Origin: Alphaproteobacteria bacterium
Lineage (GTDB): Bacteria; Pseudomonadota; Alphaproteobacteria; Caulobacterales; Parvularculaceae
NCBI GenBank assembly: GCA_030428745.1
Contig: JAUIEG010000189.1
Coordinates: forward strand, 1-5,831
Reading direction: 5' to 3'
Length of the DNA stretch: 5,831 nt
Below are positions 1 through 5,831 of the stretch, in pieces. Position numbers and translations under genes: made by a program. A model generated the notes under the pieces. It was not told where the DNA came from. It saw only the letters and a program-made list of their open reading frames with translations, and made no database searches. Each line of letters opens with the position of its first letter. Position 1 is the first letter of the stretch.

Positions 1-2
1 CC

Positions 3-1190
3 TTATCGTTGCGCCGTCATGGCGCTTTTCAAATACGTGTCTTCACTGAGACAGCCAAGAGCCCGCCCCACCGGCACGGGTGGTTTTCCGGCGAGAATAC
101 GCGCCTGATCACCGATATGTGTTGCGCCTGCATAAAATCGTTCGATCAGCGGCTGCGGCAATCTGTAAAATCGTTGCAGGACCTTGTAACGCTGCTCGGG
201 CGCGGCGGCCGTGAACAGCATACGACTTAACAGCCGATAAAAGCCACGCCTTTTCCATAAAGACGCAGCATGATCGCGCGAAAAGCGCGCCAGCGCCGGT
301 CCCGACATATCCGGCTGCGCGGCAATCAGCTCCGCCAGAGCGACGGCGTCTGGCAAGGAATAGCCGGTCAGCGGATGAAACAGCGCCGCGCGCATGCCGG
401 CCTGGGCGACGCCGCTATCTGCTTCATTGAGATAGCCGTCAATGTCGCCTGCAAGCGCAATGGGCAAAACGCCCTCTTCTTCCCGAATGATCTTCGAGAT
501 CGCCCAGCCCTGCGCCGCGCAATAGTCTGAGACGCCTCGCCGCAGCGCATCACGGTCAAGCGCTTCGCCATCGGCATAGCGGGTATCCTCCACCAGCGCC
601 GTCCTGTCCGAGAAGGGAAGAACATAGATGAATCGATACCCGTCTTCCTGCGGCACGGTCGCGTCCATAATGATCGGCGCATCAAGGCCGTGCGGGGCAT
701 CGAACTCGATCTCCTGACCCACAAATTTCTGAAAGCCGAGCGCGAGATGTTTGCTGTCTTTGGCGCCGCGGGCGTCAATCACCGCTTTCGCCTCAATCAC
801 ATCGCCATTGCTCAGCCCGACGCTATCCGGTTCAACAGACTCTATCTGCGCATTCAGCACCAGCCCGTCACCAAGCAGCGGCGCCACGACATGATGAAGC
901 CGCGAGGAGGAGATTGAGCAATAGGATGTTTGAAGGTCGCGGGCGTAATCGGGAAAGCGCACCGACTGGCGTGTCCAGCGATGAACAACAAAAGCCGACA
1001 GCCACGAATAGGTTTCAGCGCTGACATCGGCGCCATGGAATGACCAGGTATGATTGCCGCCGAGCGACGCCCCCTGTTCGATGAGCGTTACGGACACATC
1101 CGGACGCTCAAGACGAAGGCGATAGGCGATAAGCGCGCCCGAAAGCCCGCCGCCCGCAATCGCTATGTCTGCCTTGCCGGATATACTCAC
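3..1190 (-). CDS. crtY: Lycopene beta-cyclase CrtY
   Basis: FAD-dependent enzyme that cyclises the psi-ends of lycopene to beta-ionone rings, giving gamma- and then beta-carotene; it acts at the inner membrane. Seen in the 395-residue protein: an N-terminal dinucleotide-binding loop IAGGGLSGAL (11-20) with the acidic residue E38 closing the second strand, GGNHTWS (44-50), DARG (139-142), GYRFIYVLPFS (184-194), LVEDTRY (199-205), EEEGVLPI (237-244), FHPLTGYSLPDA (271-282), the FYRLP...IERFYAG block (341-355) and GKPPVP (368-373). These are the conserved blocks of bacterial CrtY, in the right order, and the length is normal for the family. The start is GTG, chosen because the FAD motif follows at once and GGAGG lies 4 bases upstream. 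The TAA stop is 2 bases from the window edge, so the gene is complete but its downstream neighbour is unseen. It diverges from the hydroxylase gene at 1280. Confidence 0.95.
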   Translation of the reverse strand: MSISGKADIAIAGGGLSGALIAYRLRLERPDVSVTLIEQGASLGGNHTWSFHGADVSAETYSWLSAFVVHRWTRQSVRFPDYARDLQTSYCSISSSRLHHVVAPLLGDGLVLNAQIESVEPDSVGLSNGDVIEAKAVIDARGAKDSKHLALGFQKFVGQEIEFDAPHGLDAPIIMDATVPQEDGYRFIYVLPFSDRTALVEDTRYADGEALDRDALRRGVSDYCAAQGWAISKIIREEEGVLPIALAGDIDGYLNEADSGVAQAGMRAALFHPLTGYSLPDAVALAELIAAQPDMSGPALARFSRDHAASLWKRRGFYRLLSRMLFTAAAPEQRYKVLQRFYRLPQPLIERFYAGATHIGDQARILAGKPPVPVGRALGCLSEDTYLKSAMTAQR

Positions 1191-1194
1191 ACCG

Positions 1195-1199
1195 CCTCC
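1195..1199 (-). promoter_or_regulatory. Ribosome binding site of crtY
   Basis: GGAGG on the minus strand, 4 bases before the GTG at 1190. It supports GTG as the crtY start; there is no competing in-frame ATG near it. Function is inferred from the match to the Shine-Dalgarno consensus. Confidence 0.7.
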
Positions 1200-1200
1200 A

Positions 1201-1230
1201 TTGCCAGAGTTGGAGGTTATAGGCGATAGT
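1201..1230 (+). promoter_or_regulatory. Candidate promoter for the hydroxylase gene
   Basis: TTGCCA (1201-1206, 5 of 6 to the -35 consensus) lies 18 bases from GATAGT (1225-1230, 4 of 6 to the -10 consensus). Transcription would start near 1237, leaving a leader of about 43 bases before the GTG at 1280. The match is by eye in an 89-base gap that must hold promoters for two divergent genes. Alphaproteobacterial promoters often deviate from the consensus, so this is only a candidate. Confidence 0.3.
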
Positions 1231-1237
1231 CTGGCCG

Positions 1238-1267
1238 ATTAAAATTGACCTTCGCGCTTGATAACAA
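1238..1267 (-). promoter_or_regulatory. Candidate promoter for crtY
   Basis: On the minus strand TTGTTA (1267-1262, 4 of 6 to -35) is followed after 18 bases by TTTAAT (1243-1238, 5 of 6 to -10). The start would be near 1231, about 40 bases before the GTG at 1190. It sits immediately beside the candidate plus-strand promoter and points toward it, so two polymerases could not occupy both at once. This is an eye match only. Confidence 0.35.
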
Positions 1268-1279
1268 GGCTCTTCGCCA

Positions 1280-2035
1280 GTGACCGCACCCGATCTCGCT
1301 GTAACCTATCTCCAACTGACGGCGATCATCTGGGCGCGCTATTTCGTTATCGCCGGGCTTTTTTATTTTCTGCTCTGGGGACGGCCCGAAGAAAAGGTCG
1401 GCGCGCGCCGCCTCGCCGAAAGGCGGCCTGACGCAAAAACGATGCGGCACGAGATCATCATGTCGCTCGCATCATCGGCGATATACGCCGCGCCCGGCGC
1501 TATCGTGTTCGAGATGTTCCGCCATGGCGGAACCGCAATTTACGCCGGGCCAATCGTCGGTCTTTGGGGCTGGGTCTATCTCCCGGTCAGCGCTTTCATC
1601 TTTCTATTTATCCACGACGCCTATTTCTACTGGACCCACCGCTTGATGCATCACCCGAGATTGTTCCGGGCGACGCACCTCGCCCATCACCGTTCGCGCC
1701 AGCCGACGCCATGGGCGGCCTTTTCCTTTCACCCTTGGGAGGCGATCATTTCCGCCTGGATATTGCCTGCGGCTGCGCTTTTCATCCCGATCCATGTGGG
1801 CGTGGTTTTGTTCGTTCTGGTTTTCATGACCTATTGTAGCGTCGCCAACCACGCCGGCTGGGAAATCATGCCCGAAAGCTGGGTCAAGGGGCTGTTTGGC
1901 GCGCATTTTATTTCCGCGAGCCACCACAATGTTCATCACACGAACTATGAAGCCAATTACGGCCTTTATTTCCGGTTTTGGGACCAGCTCATGAAAACCG
2001 ATAAAGGCGTCGCGGAGCCTATCCGCGTAAAGTGA
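1280..2035 (+). CDS. Sterol desaturase/fatty acid hydroxylase family membrane di-iron oxygenase
   Basis: Integral membrane oxygenase of the ERG3-like (COG3000/FA_hydroxylase) family, which uses O2 and a histidine-bound di-iron centre to hydroxylate or desaturate a lipid. In the 251 residues the histidine boxes are clear: H112-D...H120...H124-H125, H133...H136-H137, N190-H191, and H215-H216...H219-H220. Hydrophobic stretches at about 17-33, 60-80, 88-111 and 154-184 fit membrane segments. It starts with GTG; the Shine-Dalgarno is weak (AAGG, 10 bases upstream). The next in-frame ATG (1442) would remove the first membrane segment, so GTG is preferred. The substrate is not decided by the sequence. 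Divergence from crtY suggests a carotenoid ring hydroxylase, with CrtG-like 2,2'-hydroxylase as one option; the protein is much longer than a typical CrtZ 3-hydroxylase (about 160-175 residues). A sterol, hopanoid or fatty acid substrate remains possible. Its 3' end overlaps the opposing DUF2141 gene by 17 bases. Confidence 0.88.
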   Translation: MTAPDLAVTYLQLTAIIWARYFVIAGLFYFLLWGRPEEKVGARRLAERRPDAKTMRHEIIMSLASSAIYAAPGAIVFEMFRHGGTAIYAGPIVGLWGWVYLPVSAFIFLFIHDAYFYWTHRLMHHPRLFRATHLAHHRSRQPTPWAAFSFHPWEAIISAWILPAAALFIPIHVGVVLFVLVFMTYCSVANHAGWEIMPESWVKGLFGAHFISASHHNVHHTNYEANYGLYFRFWDQLMKTDKGVAEPIRVK

Positions 2036-2522
2036 TCGTCATCTGCATCGGTTTATCGAAATGAAATTTCGCATAGTCGAAAGATTTCGGCATCATCCGG
2101 TCTGTTTTCTCGCCTGAGAATCCGTAGGGTTCTTTCGGCGGACCATAAAACCGCCGGTTCAGCTTATTATCGCCGTCCTCGTCGTGAAATACCCTGATCG
2201 CGTAATCACCTGGCGGCAGGTCATCCACATGCAGCTCAACCTCGCCCTCCTGCGTGCGCGGCAAGGTGAATGTGCGGAACGGTTCAGCGTCATCGACGAA
2301 CCAGCTTCCTTCGGTTTCGATGCTGACCCGCACCGGGCCTTCCCCCTCACCCAGATGCGCAATCAGAAGATCAAGAACGAGCGGTGTGTCAGAGATGGAA
2401 TCAGGCGCCGCTTCAATCGCATCCACGGCAACCGCAGGCGCTGATGCGTCGTCTTCAGCCAGAGCCGCAGCGCCGGAAAGCGTAAGGGCTATAAGCCCCC
2501 ACCCGAACACGCATTTTTCCAT
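2019..2522 (-). CDS. Secreted DUF2141 domain protein
   Basis: Predicted exported protein of 167 residues with a DUF2141 (PF09912-type) domain; the biochemical role of this family is unknown to me. Residues 1-22 form a Sec signal peptide: a short start with one lysine, a hydrophobic core, and an ALA end before EDD, so cleavage after A22 is likely. A low-complexity Ala/Asp/Glu stretch follows (23-45), then a beta-rich domain. Family hallmarks are PPGDYAIRVFHDEDGDNKL (103-121), with an acidic, possibly metal-binding loop, and GPPKEPYGFS (127-136). ATG at 2522 is chosen because GAGGGAG lies 6 bases upstream and it gives a clean signal peptide. Upstream GTG codons (2540, 2537) would add 5-6 residues, and that extension is itself encoded by the ribosome binding site. 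The stop is TAG. The end overlaps the convergent hydroxylase gene by 17 bases. It lies 90 bases downstream of metH part 2 on the same strand, so read-through transcription from metH is possible. Confidence 0.85.
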   Translation of the reverse strand: MEKCVFGWGLIALTLSGAAALAEDDASAPAVAVDAIEAAPDSISDTPLVLDLLIAHLGEGEGPVRVSIETEGSWFVDDAEPFRTFTLPRTQEGEVELHVDDLPPGDYAIRVFHDEDGDNKLNRRFYGPPKEPYGFSGEKTDRMMPKSFDYAKFHFDKPMQMTITLRG

Positions 2523-2528
2523 TCTTGT

Positions 2529-2535
2529 CTCCCTC
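2529..2535 (-). promoter_or_regulatory. Ribosome binding site deciding the DUF2141 start
   Basis: GAGGGAG on the minus strand, 6 bases before the ATG at 2522. Its strength and spacing favour that ATG over the GTG codons at 2540 and 2537, which lie upstream of or at its edge. Confidence 0.7.
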
Positions 2536-2545
2536 ACCACTCATA

Positions 2546-2575
2546 AGCGGCGGCATCATTACAGAGACCGCCGCT
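2546..2575. other. GC-rich inverted repeat between metH part 2 and the DUF2141 gene
   Basis: AGCGGCGG (2546-2553) and CCGCCGCT (2568-2575) form a perfect 8-base-pair stem with a 14-base loop. A smaller dyad, GCAAA/TTTGC (2579-2583 and 2588-2592, 4-base loop), adjoins it. Neither is followed by a T run on either strand, so this is not a standard Rho-independent terminator. It lies 38-67 bases past the metH stop and 24-53 bases before the DUF2141 start. It could be a weak terminator or attenuator for metH, or a leader structure of the DUF2141 gene. Confidence 0.45.
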
Positions 2576-2612
2576 CAGGCAAAGCGTTTTGCGAGACAAG
2601 TAAGCGATCTGA

Positions 2613-5282
2613 TTATGACGCTTTGGAAAGCAATTCCCGGTTTGGATTGTAATTGAGGACTGGACCAAGCCAGCGTTCAGCGGTTCGCAGGTCCCAGCCC
2701 TTGCGGCGCGCATAATCCTCAACCTGATCCTTCTCGATCTTGCCGAGGGCGAAATAATGGGAATCGGGATGCGCGAAATAAAGACCGGAGACACTCGCCG
2801 GCGGGTTCATGGCGTAGCTGGAAGTGAGTTCGACACCAGCATATGCCGGCGCATTGAGCAGGTCAAAAAGCGTTGCTTTTTCCGTATGGTCCGGCTGGGA
2901 GGGATAACCCGGCGCCGGGCGAATGCCAGCGTATTTTTCCGCGACCAAATCTTCAACAGAGAGGTTTTCCTCCGGCGCGTAGCCCCAGAATTCCTTGCGC
3001 ACGCGCGCATGGAGATATTCTGCAAAGCCTTCGGCGAAACGATCAGCCAGCGCCTTCACCATGATTGAAGAATAATCGTCATGGGCCGCCTTGAACGCTT
3101 CGGCGCGTTCGACTTCTCCGTGACCGGCGGTCACGCAAAAACCACCGACCCAGTCAGCGCCGTCATCTTTGGATTTCAGGAAGTCCGAGAGCGCGACATT
3201 AGCGCCTTCTTTCTTCTTGATCTGCTGGCGTAACGTAAAAAGCCGCGCCTGTTCGGCGTCGCGAGCTTCGTCCGACCAAAGCGCAATATCGTCGCCTTCC
3301 CGATTGGCGGGCCAGAAACCGACAGCGGCTTTCAAGGTCAGCCATTTTTCCGTGACCAGTTGGTCGAGCATTTTTTGTGCGTCGGCCCAAAGTCCTCGCG
3401 CCGCTTCGCCGCGTTTTGAATCTTCCAATATCTGCGGATAGCGGCCGGGCATGTCCCAGCTCATGAAAAACGGCGTCCAGTCGATAAACGGCAGAACATC
3501 CTCAAGAGAAACATCGTCAACGGCTTGCGCGCCGGTGAATGAAGGCTTTTGGGGCTCGTGCGCTTTCCAGTCCGGCTGGAAAGCGCCAGCGCGGGCGGCG
3601 TCAAGCGTCAACCGTTCTTTCGGTCCGCCGCCTGCGCGCGACGCCCGCATCTTGGCGTATTTGGTCTTTGTTTCTTCCCAGAGTTTCGGACGAGCTTCAT
3701 CCGACAACAAGTTGGAGACAACGCCCACGGCCCGGCTGGCGTCGGCGACATGAATTGTCGGCGCTGCATCATAGCCGGGTTCGATCTTAACCGCGGTATG
3801 CGCCGGCGACGTGGTGGCGCCGCCGATCAGCAGCGGTTTCGTCATGCCGCGCCGTTGCATTTCCGAGGCGACAAACACCATCTCGTCGAGCGACGGCGTG
3901 ATCAGGCCGGATAGCCCGATAATATCGGCGTCTTCTTCTTCCGCCGTGTCGAGAATAGTTTCGCAAGGCACCATAACGCCGAGATCGATAACGTCATAGC
4001 CGTTGCACTGAAGCACAACGCCGACAATGTTCTTGCCGATATCGTGGACGTCGCCTTTAACGGTCGCCATCACCACCTTGCCGTTGGATTTGCCGACAAG
4101 GCCCATCTCTTCCTTTTCTTTTTCCATGTAAGGAAAAAGATGCGCCACGGCCTGTTTCATGACGCGGGCGGATTTCACCACCTGCGGCAGGAACATTTTG
4201 CCGTCGCCGAAAAGATCGCCGACCACATTCATGCCGTCCATCAACGGGCCTTCAATGACATGAAGCGGCCGCTCGACGGAGAGCCGCGCTTCTTCGGTGT
4301 CTTCGTTGATATATTCGGTAATCCCATGAACAAGCGCATGGACAAGGCGCTCGCGCACCGGCTTTTCGCGCCAGGCGAGATCTTTTTCCTGCACCTGCCC
4401 CTTCTGTCCGCGATAGCGTTCGGCGATCTCCAGAAGGCGTTCGGTGGCGTCGTCGCGGCGATTGAGGATCACATCCTCAACGCGTTCTCGCAGATCCGGT
4501 TCGATATCGTCATAAATGTCGAGCTGGCCGGCATTGACGATCGCCATGTTCAGCCCGGCCTTGATCGCATGATAAAGAAAGACCGAGTGCATGGCGCGGC
4601 GCACCGGCTCATTGCCGCGGAAAGAAAACGACACGTTGGAAAGACCGCCGGAAACGTGAACGCCGGGCATTTCTTCACGAATGCGCCCCGCCGCTTCGAT
4701 AAAGGCGCGGGCATAGTCGTTATGCTCTTCAATACCCGTCGCGACCGCAAAAATATTTGGATCGAAAATAATGTCTTCCGGCGGAAATCCGATTTTCTCG
4801 GTCAACAGGTCATAGGCGCGTTTGCAAATCCGAACTTTCTCGTCCGCTGTTTCCGCCTGTCCCTTTTCGTCGAACGCCATGACGACGGTCGCGGCGCCAT
4901 AAGAAAGTATGGCCCGCGCCTGTTCCAGAAACGGCTCTTCGCCTTCCTTCAGGGAAATGGAATTAACAATGGCTTTGCCCTGCACGCATTTAAGGCCAGC
5001 TTCGATCACTTCCCATTTCGACGAGTCGATCATCACCGGCACGCGGGCGATATCCGGCTCGGCGGCGATCAGGTTCAAAAAAGTGCGCATGGCTTCGGGG
5101 CCGTCGAGCATCCCCTCATCCATATTGACGTCGATGATCTGGGCGCCGTTTTCAACCTGCTGGCGCGCAACCTCCACCGCATCGGCGTAGCGGTCTTCGG
5201 AAATCATCTTCCGAAATTTCGCAGAGCCGGTGACGTTGGTGCGTTCACCGATATTGATGAAAGTGGCTGTTTGTTCTGTCAT
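2613..5282 (-). CDS. metH: Methionine synthase part 2: folate, cobalamin and reactivation domains (split MetH)
   Basis: Takes the methyl group from 5-methyltetrahydrofolate onto cob(I)alamin for transfer to homocysteine; cytoplasmic. The 889 residues match the E. coli MetH sequence I recall from its folate domain to the end. Folate domain (about 7-300): FINIGERTNVTGSAKF (8-23), DVNMDEGMLDG (51-61), MIDSSKW (84-90), DPNIFAVATG (174-183), SGGLSNVSFSFRG (211-223). Cap and cobalamin domains (about 305-540): DVHDIGKN (411-418), where H413 should be the lower cobalt ligand with D411 and S464 as its relay; GLSGL (456-460); LIGGATTS (485-492). SAM-dependent reactivation domain (about 560-889): DWTPFF (601-606), RPAPGYP (788-794), HPDSHYFALG (838-847). 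The homocysteine domain is absent and lies in the preceding gene, 3 bases upstream in the same frame. The Shine-Dalgarno before the ATG is poor, so translational coupling is likely. No truncation or missing key residue seen. Confidence 0.97.
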   Translation of the reverse strand: MTEQTATFINIGERTNVTGSAKFRKMISEDRYADAVEVARQQVENGAQIIDVNMDEGMLDGPEAMRTFLNLIAAEPDIARVPVMIDSSKWEVIEAGLKCVQGKAIVNSISLKEGEEPFLEQARAILSYGAATVVMAFDEKGQAETADEKVRICKRAYDLLTEKIGFPPEDIIFDPNIFAVATGIEEHNDYARAFIEAAGRIREEMPGVHVSGGLSNVSFSFRGNEPVRRAMHSVFLYHAIKAGLNMAIVNAGQLDIYDDIEPDLRERVEDVILNRRDDATERLLEIAERYRGQKGQVQEKDLAWREKPVRERLVHALVHGITEYINEDTEEARLSVERPLHVIEGPLMDGMNVVGDLFGDGKMFLPQVVKSARVMKQAVAHLFPYMEKEKEEMGLVGKSNGKVVMATVKGDVHDIGKNIVGVVLQCNGYDVIDLGVMVPCETILDTAEEEDADIIGLSGLITPSLDEMVFVASEMQRRGMTKPLLIGGATTSPAHTAVKIEPGYDAAPTIHVADASRAVGVVSNLLSDEARPKLWEETKTKYAKMRASRAGGGPKERLTLDAARAGAFQPDWKAHEPQKPSFTGAQAVDDVSLEDVLPFIDWTPFFMSWDMPGRYPQILEDSKRGEAARGLWADAQKMLDQLVTEKWLTLKAAVGFWPANREGDDIALWSDEARDAEQARLFTLRQQIKKKEGANVALSDFLKSKDDGADWVGGFCVTAGHGEVERAEAFKAAHDDYSSIMVKALADRFAEGFAEYLHARVRKEFWGYAPEENLSVEDLVAEKYAGIRPAPGYPSQPDHTEKATLFDLLNAPAYAGVELTSSYAMNPPASVSGLYFAHPDSHYFALGKIEKDQVEDYARRKGWDLRTAERWLGPVLNYNPNRELLSKAS

Positions 5283-5288
5283 GGATTA
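5283..5288 (-). other. In-frame metH part 1/part 2 junction (stop, one codon, start)
   Basis: Read on the minus strand: TAA (5288-5286), TCC (5285-5283), then ATG (5282-5280). Both genes use the same frame, so a single stop codon separates two proteins that are one chain in E. coli. The stop falls in the linker just after the conserved LSGLEP motif of the homocysteine part and before the INIGERTNVTGS motif of the folate part, which is a natural domain boundary. Confidence 0.9.
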
Positions 5289-5831
5289 AGCGACTTCAAA
5301 AGGTTCAAGGCCCGAAAGGCGCATGGCGCGCGGGCGTTCGGAAATTTCGCGGGGGGCGGCGCCTGCGGCGGCGGCGGCGATGGCGGTGATATGTTCCGGC
5401 GTTGCGCCACAGCACCCGCCGAGAATGTTGACGAGGCCGCTTGCCGCCCATTCGCCGAGCATCGCCGAGGTCGTCTCCGGCGTTTCTTCATATTCGCCGA
5501 AGGCGTTGGGAAGGCCGGCGTTGGGATAAGCGGCGACATGTGTGTCGGCGATCCGCGCCAGCGTCGCGATATGCGGGCGCATCAGATCGGCGCCGAGCGC
5601 GCAATTCAACCCCACCGCAAAAGGCTTGGCGTGACGGACGGAATTCCAGAACGCCTCCACGGTCTGACCGGAAAGCGTCCGCCCCGAGCGGTCGGTGATG
5701 GTGCCGGAAATCCAGATCGGCAAAGGCTCCATACCTTCGGCCTCAAGATCCTTGATCGCCTTCAGCGCCGCCTTGCAATTCAGCGTGTCGGTGATGGTTT
5801 CGATCAGATACATGTCGACGCCGCCTTCATT
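5286..5831 (-). CDS. metH: Methionine synthase part 1: homocysteine S-methyltransferase domain (split MetH), N-terminus outside window
   Basis: Zinc-dependent domain that binds and activates homocysteine for methylation by the methylcobalamin held on part 2. The frame is open to the window edge, giving 182 residues that begin inside the TIM barrel; an ATG at 5813 is internal, because NEGGVD upstream of it is still conserved family sequence. Visible motifs: ETITDTLN (11-18), SGTITDRSGRTLSGQT (42-57), GLNCALGAD (74-82), NAGLPNAFGEY (104-114) and GGCCGATPEH (138-147). C77, C140 and C141 are the three expected zinc ligands (Cys247, Cys310 and Cys311 in E. coli). The protein ends in LSGLEPFEVA, the start of the interdomain linker in full-length MetH, so the C-terminus is natural. 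By family length about 150-170 N-terminal residues are missing. The start, promoter and any upstream regulator or metF neighbour lie beyond the window. Confidence 0.95.
   Translation of the reverse strand, partial: NEGGVDMYLIETITDTLNCKAALKAIKDLEAEGMEPLPIWISGTITDRSGRTLSGQTVEAFWNSVRHAKPFAVGLNCALGADLMRPHIATLARIADTHVAAYPNAGLPNAFGEYEETPETTSAMLGEWAASGLVNILGGCCGATPEHITAIAAAAAGAAPREISERPRAMRLSGLEPFEVA

Noticed and set aside
368..778. 136-codon minus-strand open frame inside crtY in another frame
   Set aside because: It overlaps conserved CrtY motifs in the true frame and is Arg/Ser-rich with no family resemblance.
1280..2035. Calling the hydroxylase crtZ
   Set aside because: Its length and four-box histidine pattern fit the broader ERG3-like family better than the short CrtZ proteins, so no symbol is given.
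2546..2575. Rho-independent terminator for metH
   Set aside because: The stem is good, but no T tract follows it on either strand, so it is recorded only as an inverted repeat.
2254..2652. 132-codon plus-strand open frame across the DUF2141 gene and the gap
   Set aside because: Antisense to a well-supported gene, rich in Ser/Arg/Ala as expected of a shadow frame, with no recognisable domain.
3549..3914. 121-codon plus-strand open frame inside metH part 2
   Set aside because: Lies opposite the highly conserved cobalamin and linker regions; its composition fits a GC-rich shadow and no motif is present.
5283..5285. Cobalamin, SAM or SAH riboswitch controlling metH
   Set aside because: Only 3 bases separate the two halves, and the true leader of the operon lies beyond the right edge, so none can be seen.
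5283..5288. Frameshift or pseudogene explanation for the metH break
   Set aside because: Both halves are in the same frame with intact motifs, the break lies at a domain boundary, and split MetH is known in Alphaproteobacteria. A point error at the stop cannot be excluded without reads but is less likely.
1..5831. CRISPR array, tRNA/rRNA, insertion sequence, phage or defence system
   Set aside because: No repeated spacers, RNA-gene-like folds, transposase or nuclease motifs, or terminal repeats were seen; the space is filled by five metabolic genes.

Overview
The window looks like chromosomal DNA from a carotenoid-making alphaproteobacterium. Three things point there: moderately GC-rich coding sequence, a CrtY-type lycopene beta-cyclase, and a cobalamin-dependent methionine synthase carried as two adjacent genes, split exactly at the homocysteine-domain/folate-domain boundary. 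I recall that split from Caulobacterales-, Parvularculales-, Hyphomonadales- and Sphingomonadales-like bacteria. The order cannot be fixed from the sequence alone. Almost all of the window is coding. There are five genes (one cut by the right edge), only two short non-coding gaps of about 90 bases, and no RNA gene, mobile element or CRISPR array.

Left part (about 1-2540), likely pigment and membrane-lipid related. crtY lies on the minus strand and faces away from a plus-strand membrane di-iron hydroxylase of the sterol desaturase/fatty acid hydroxylase family. The two share an 89-base divergent gap and both start with GTG. The hydroxylase runs tail-to-tail into a minus-strand gene for a secreted DUF2141 protein, and the two coding ends overlap by 17 bases. 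The simplest reading is that CrtY makes beta-ionone rings on lycopene and the hydroxylase oxidises a ring carbon or another membrane lipid. The DUF2141 protein is exported to the periplasm; its role is unknown.

Right part (2613-5831), methionine synthesis. The minus-strand pair consists of metH part 1 (homocysteine/zinc domain, missing its N-terminus at the window edge) and, one codon after its stop, metH part 2 (folate, cobalamin and SAM-dependent reactivation domains). The two proteins should act together to move a methyl group from methyl-tetrahydrofolate through cobalamin to homocysteine. They lie in the same reading frame, separated only by a TAA stop and one sense codon.

I found no convincing new system. 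The points most worth following are the unassigned hydroxylase beside crtY, its interlocked DUF2141 neighbour, and the in-frame metH junction.
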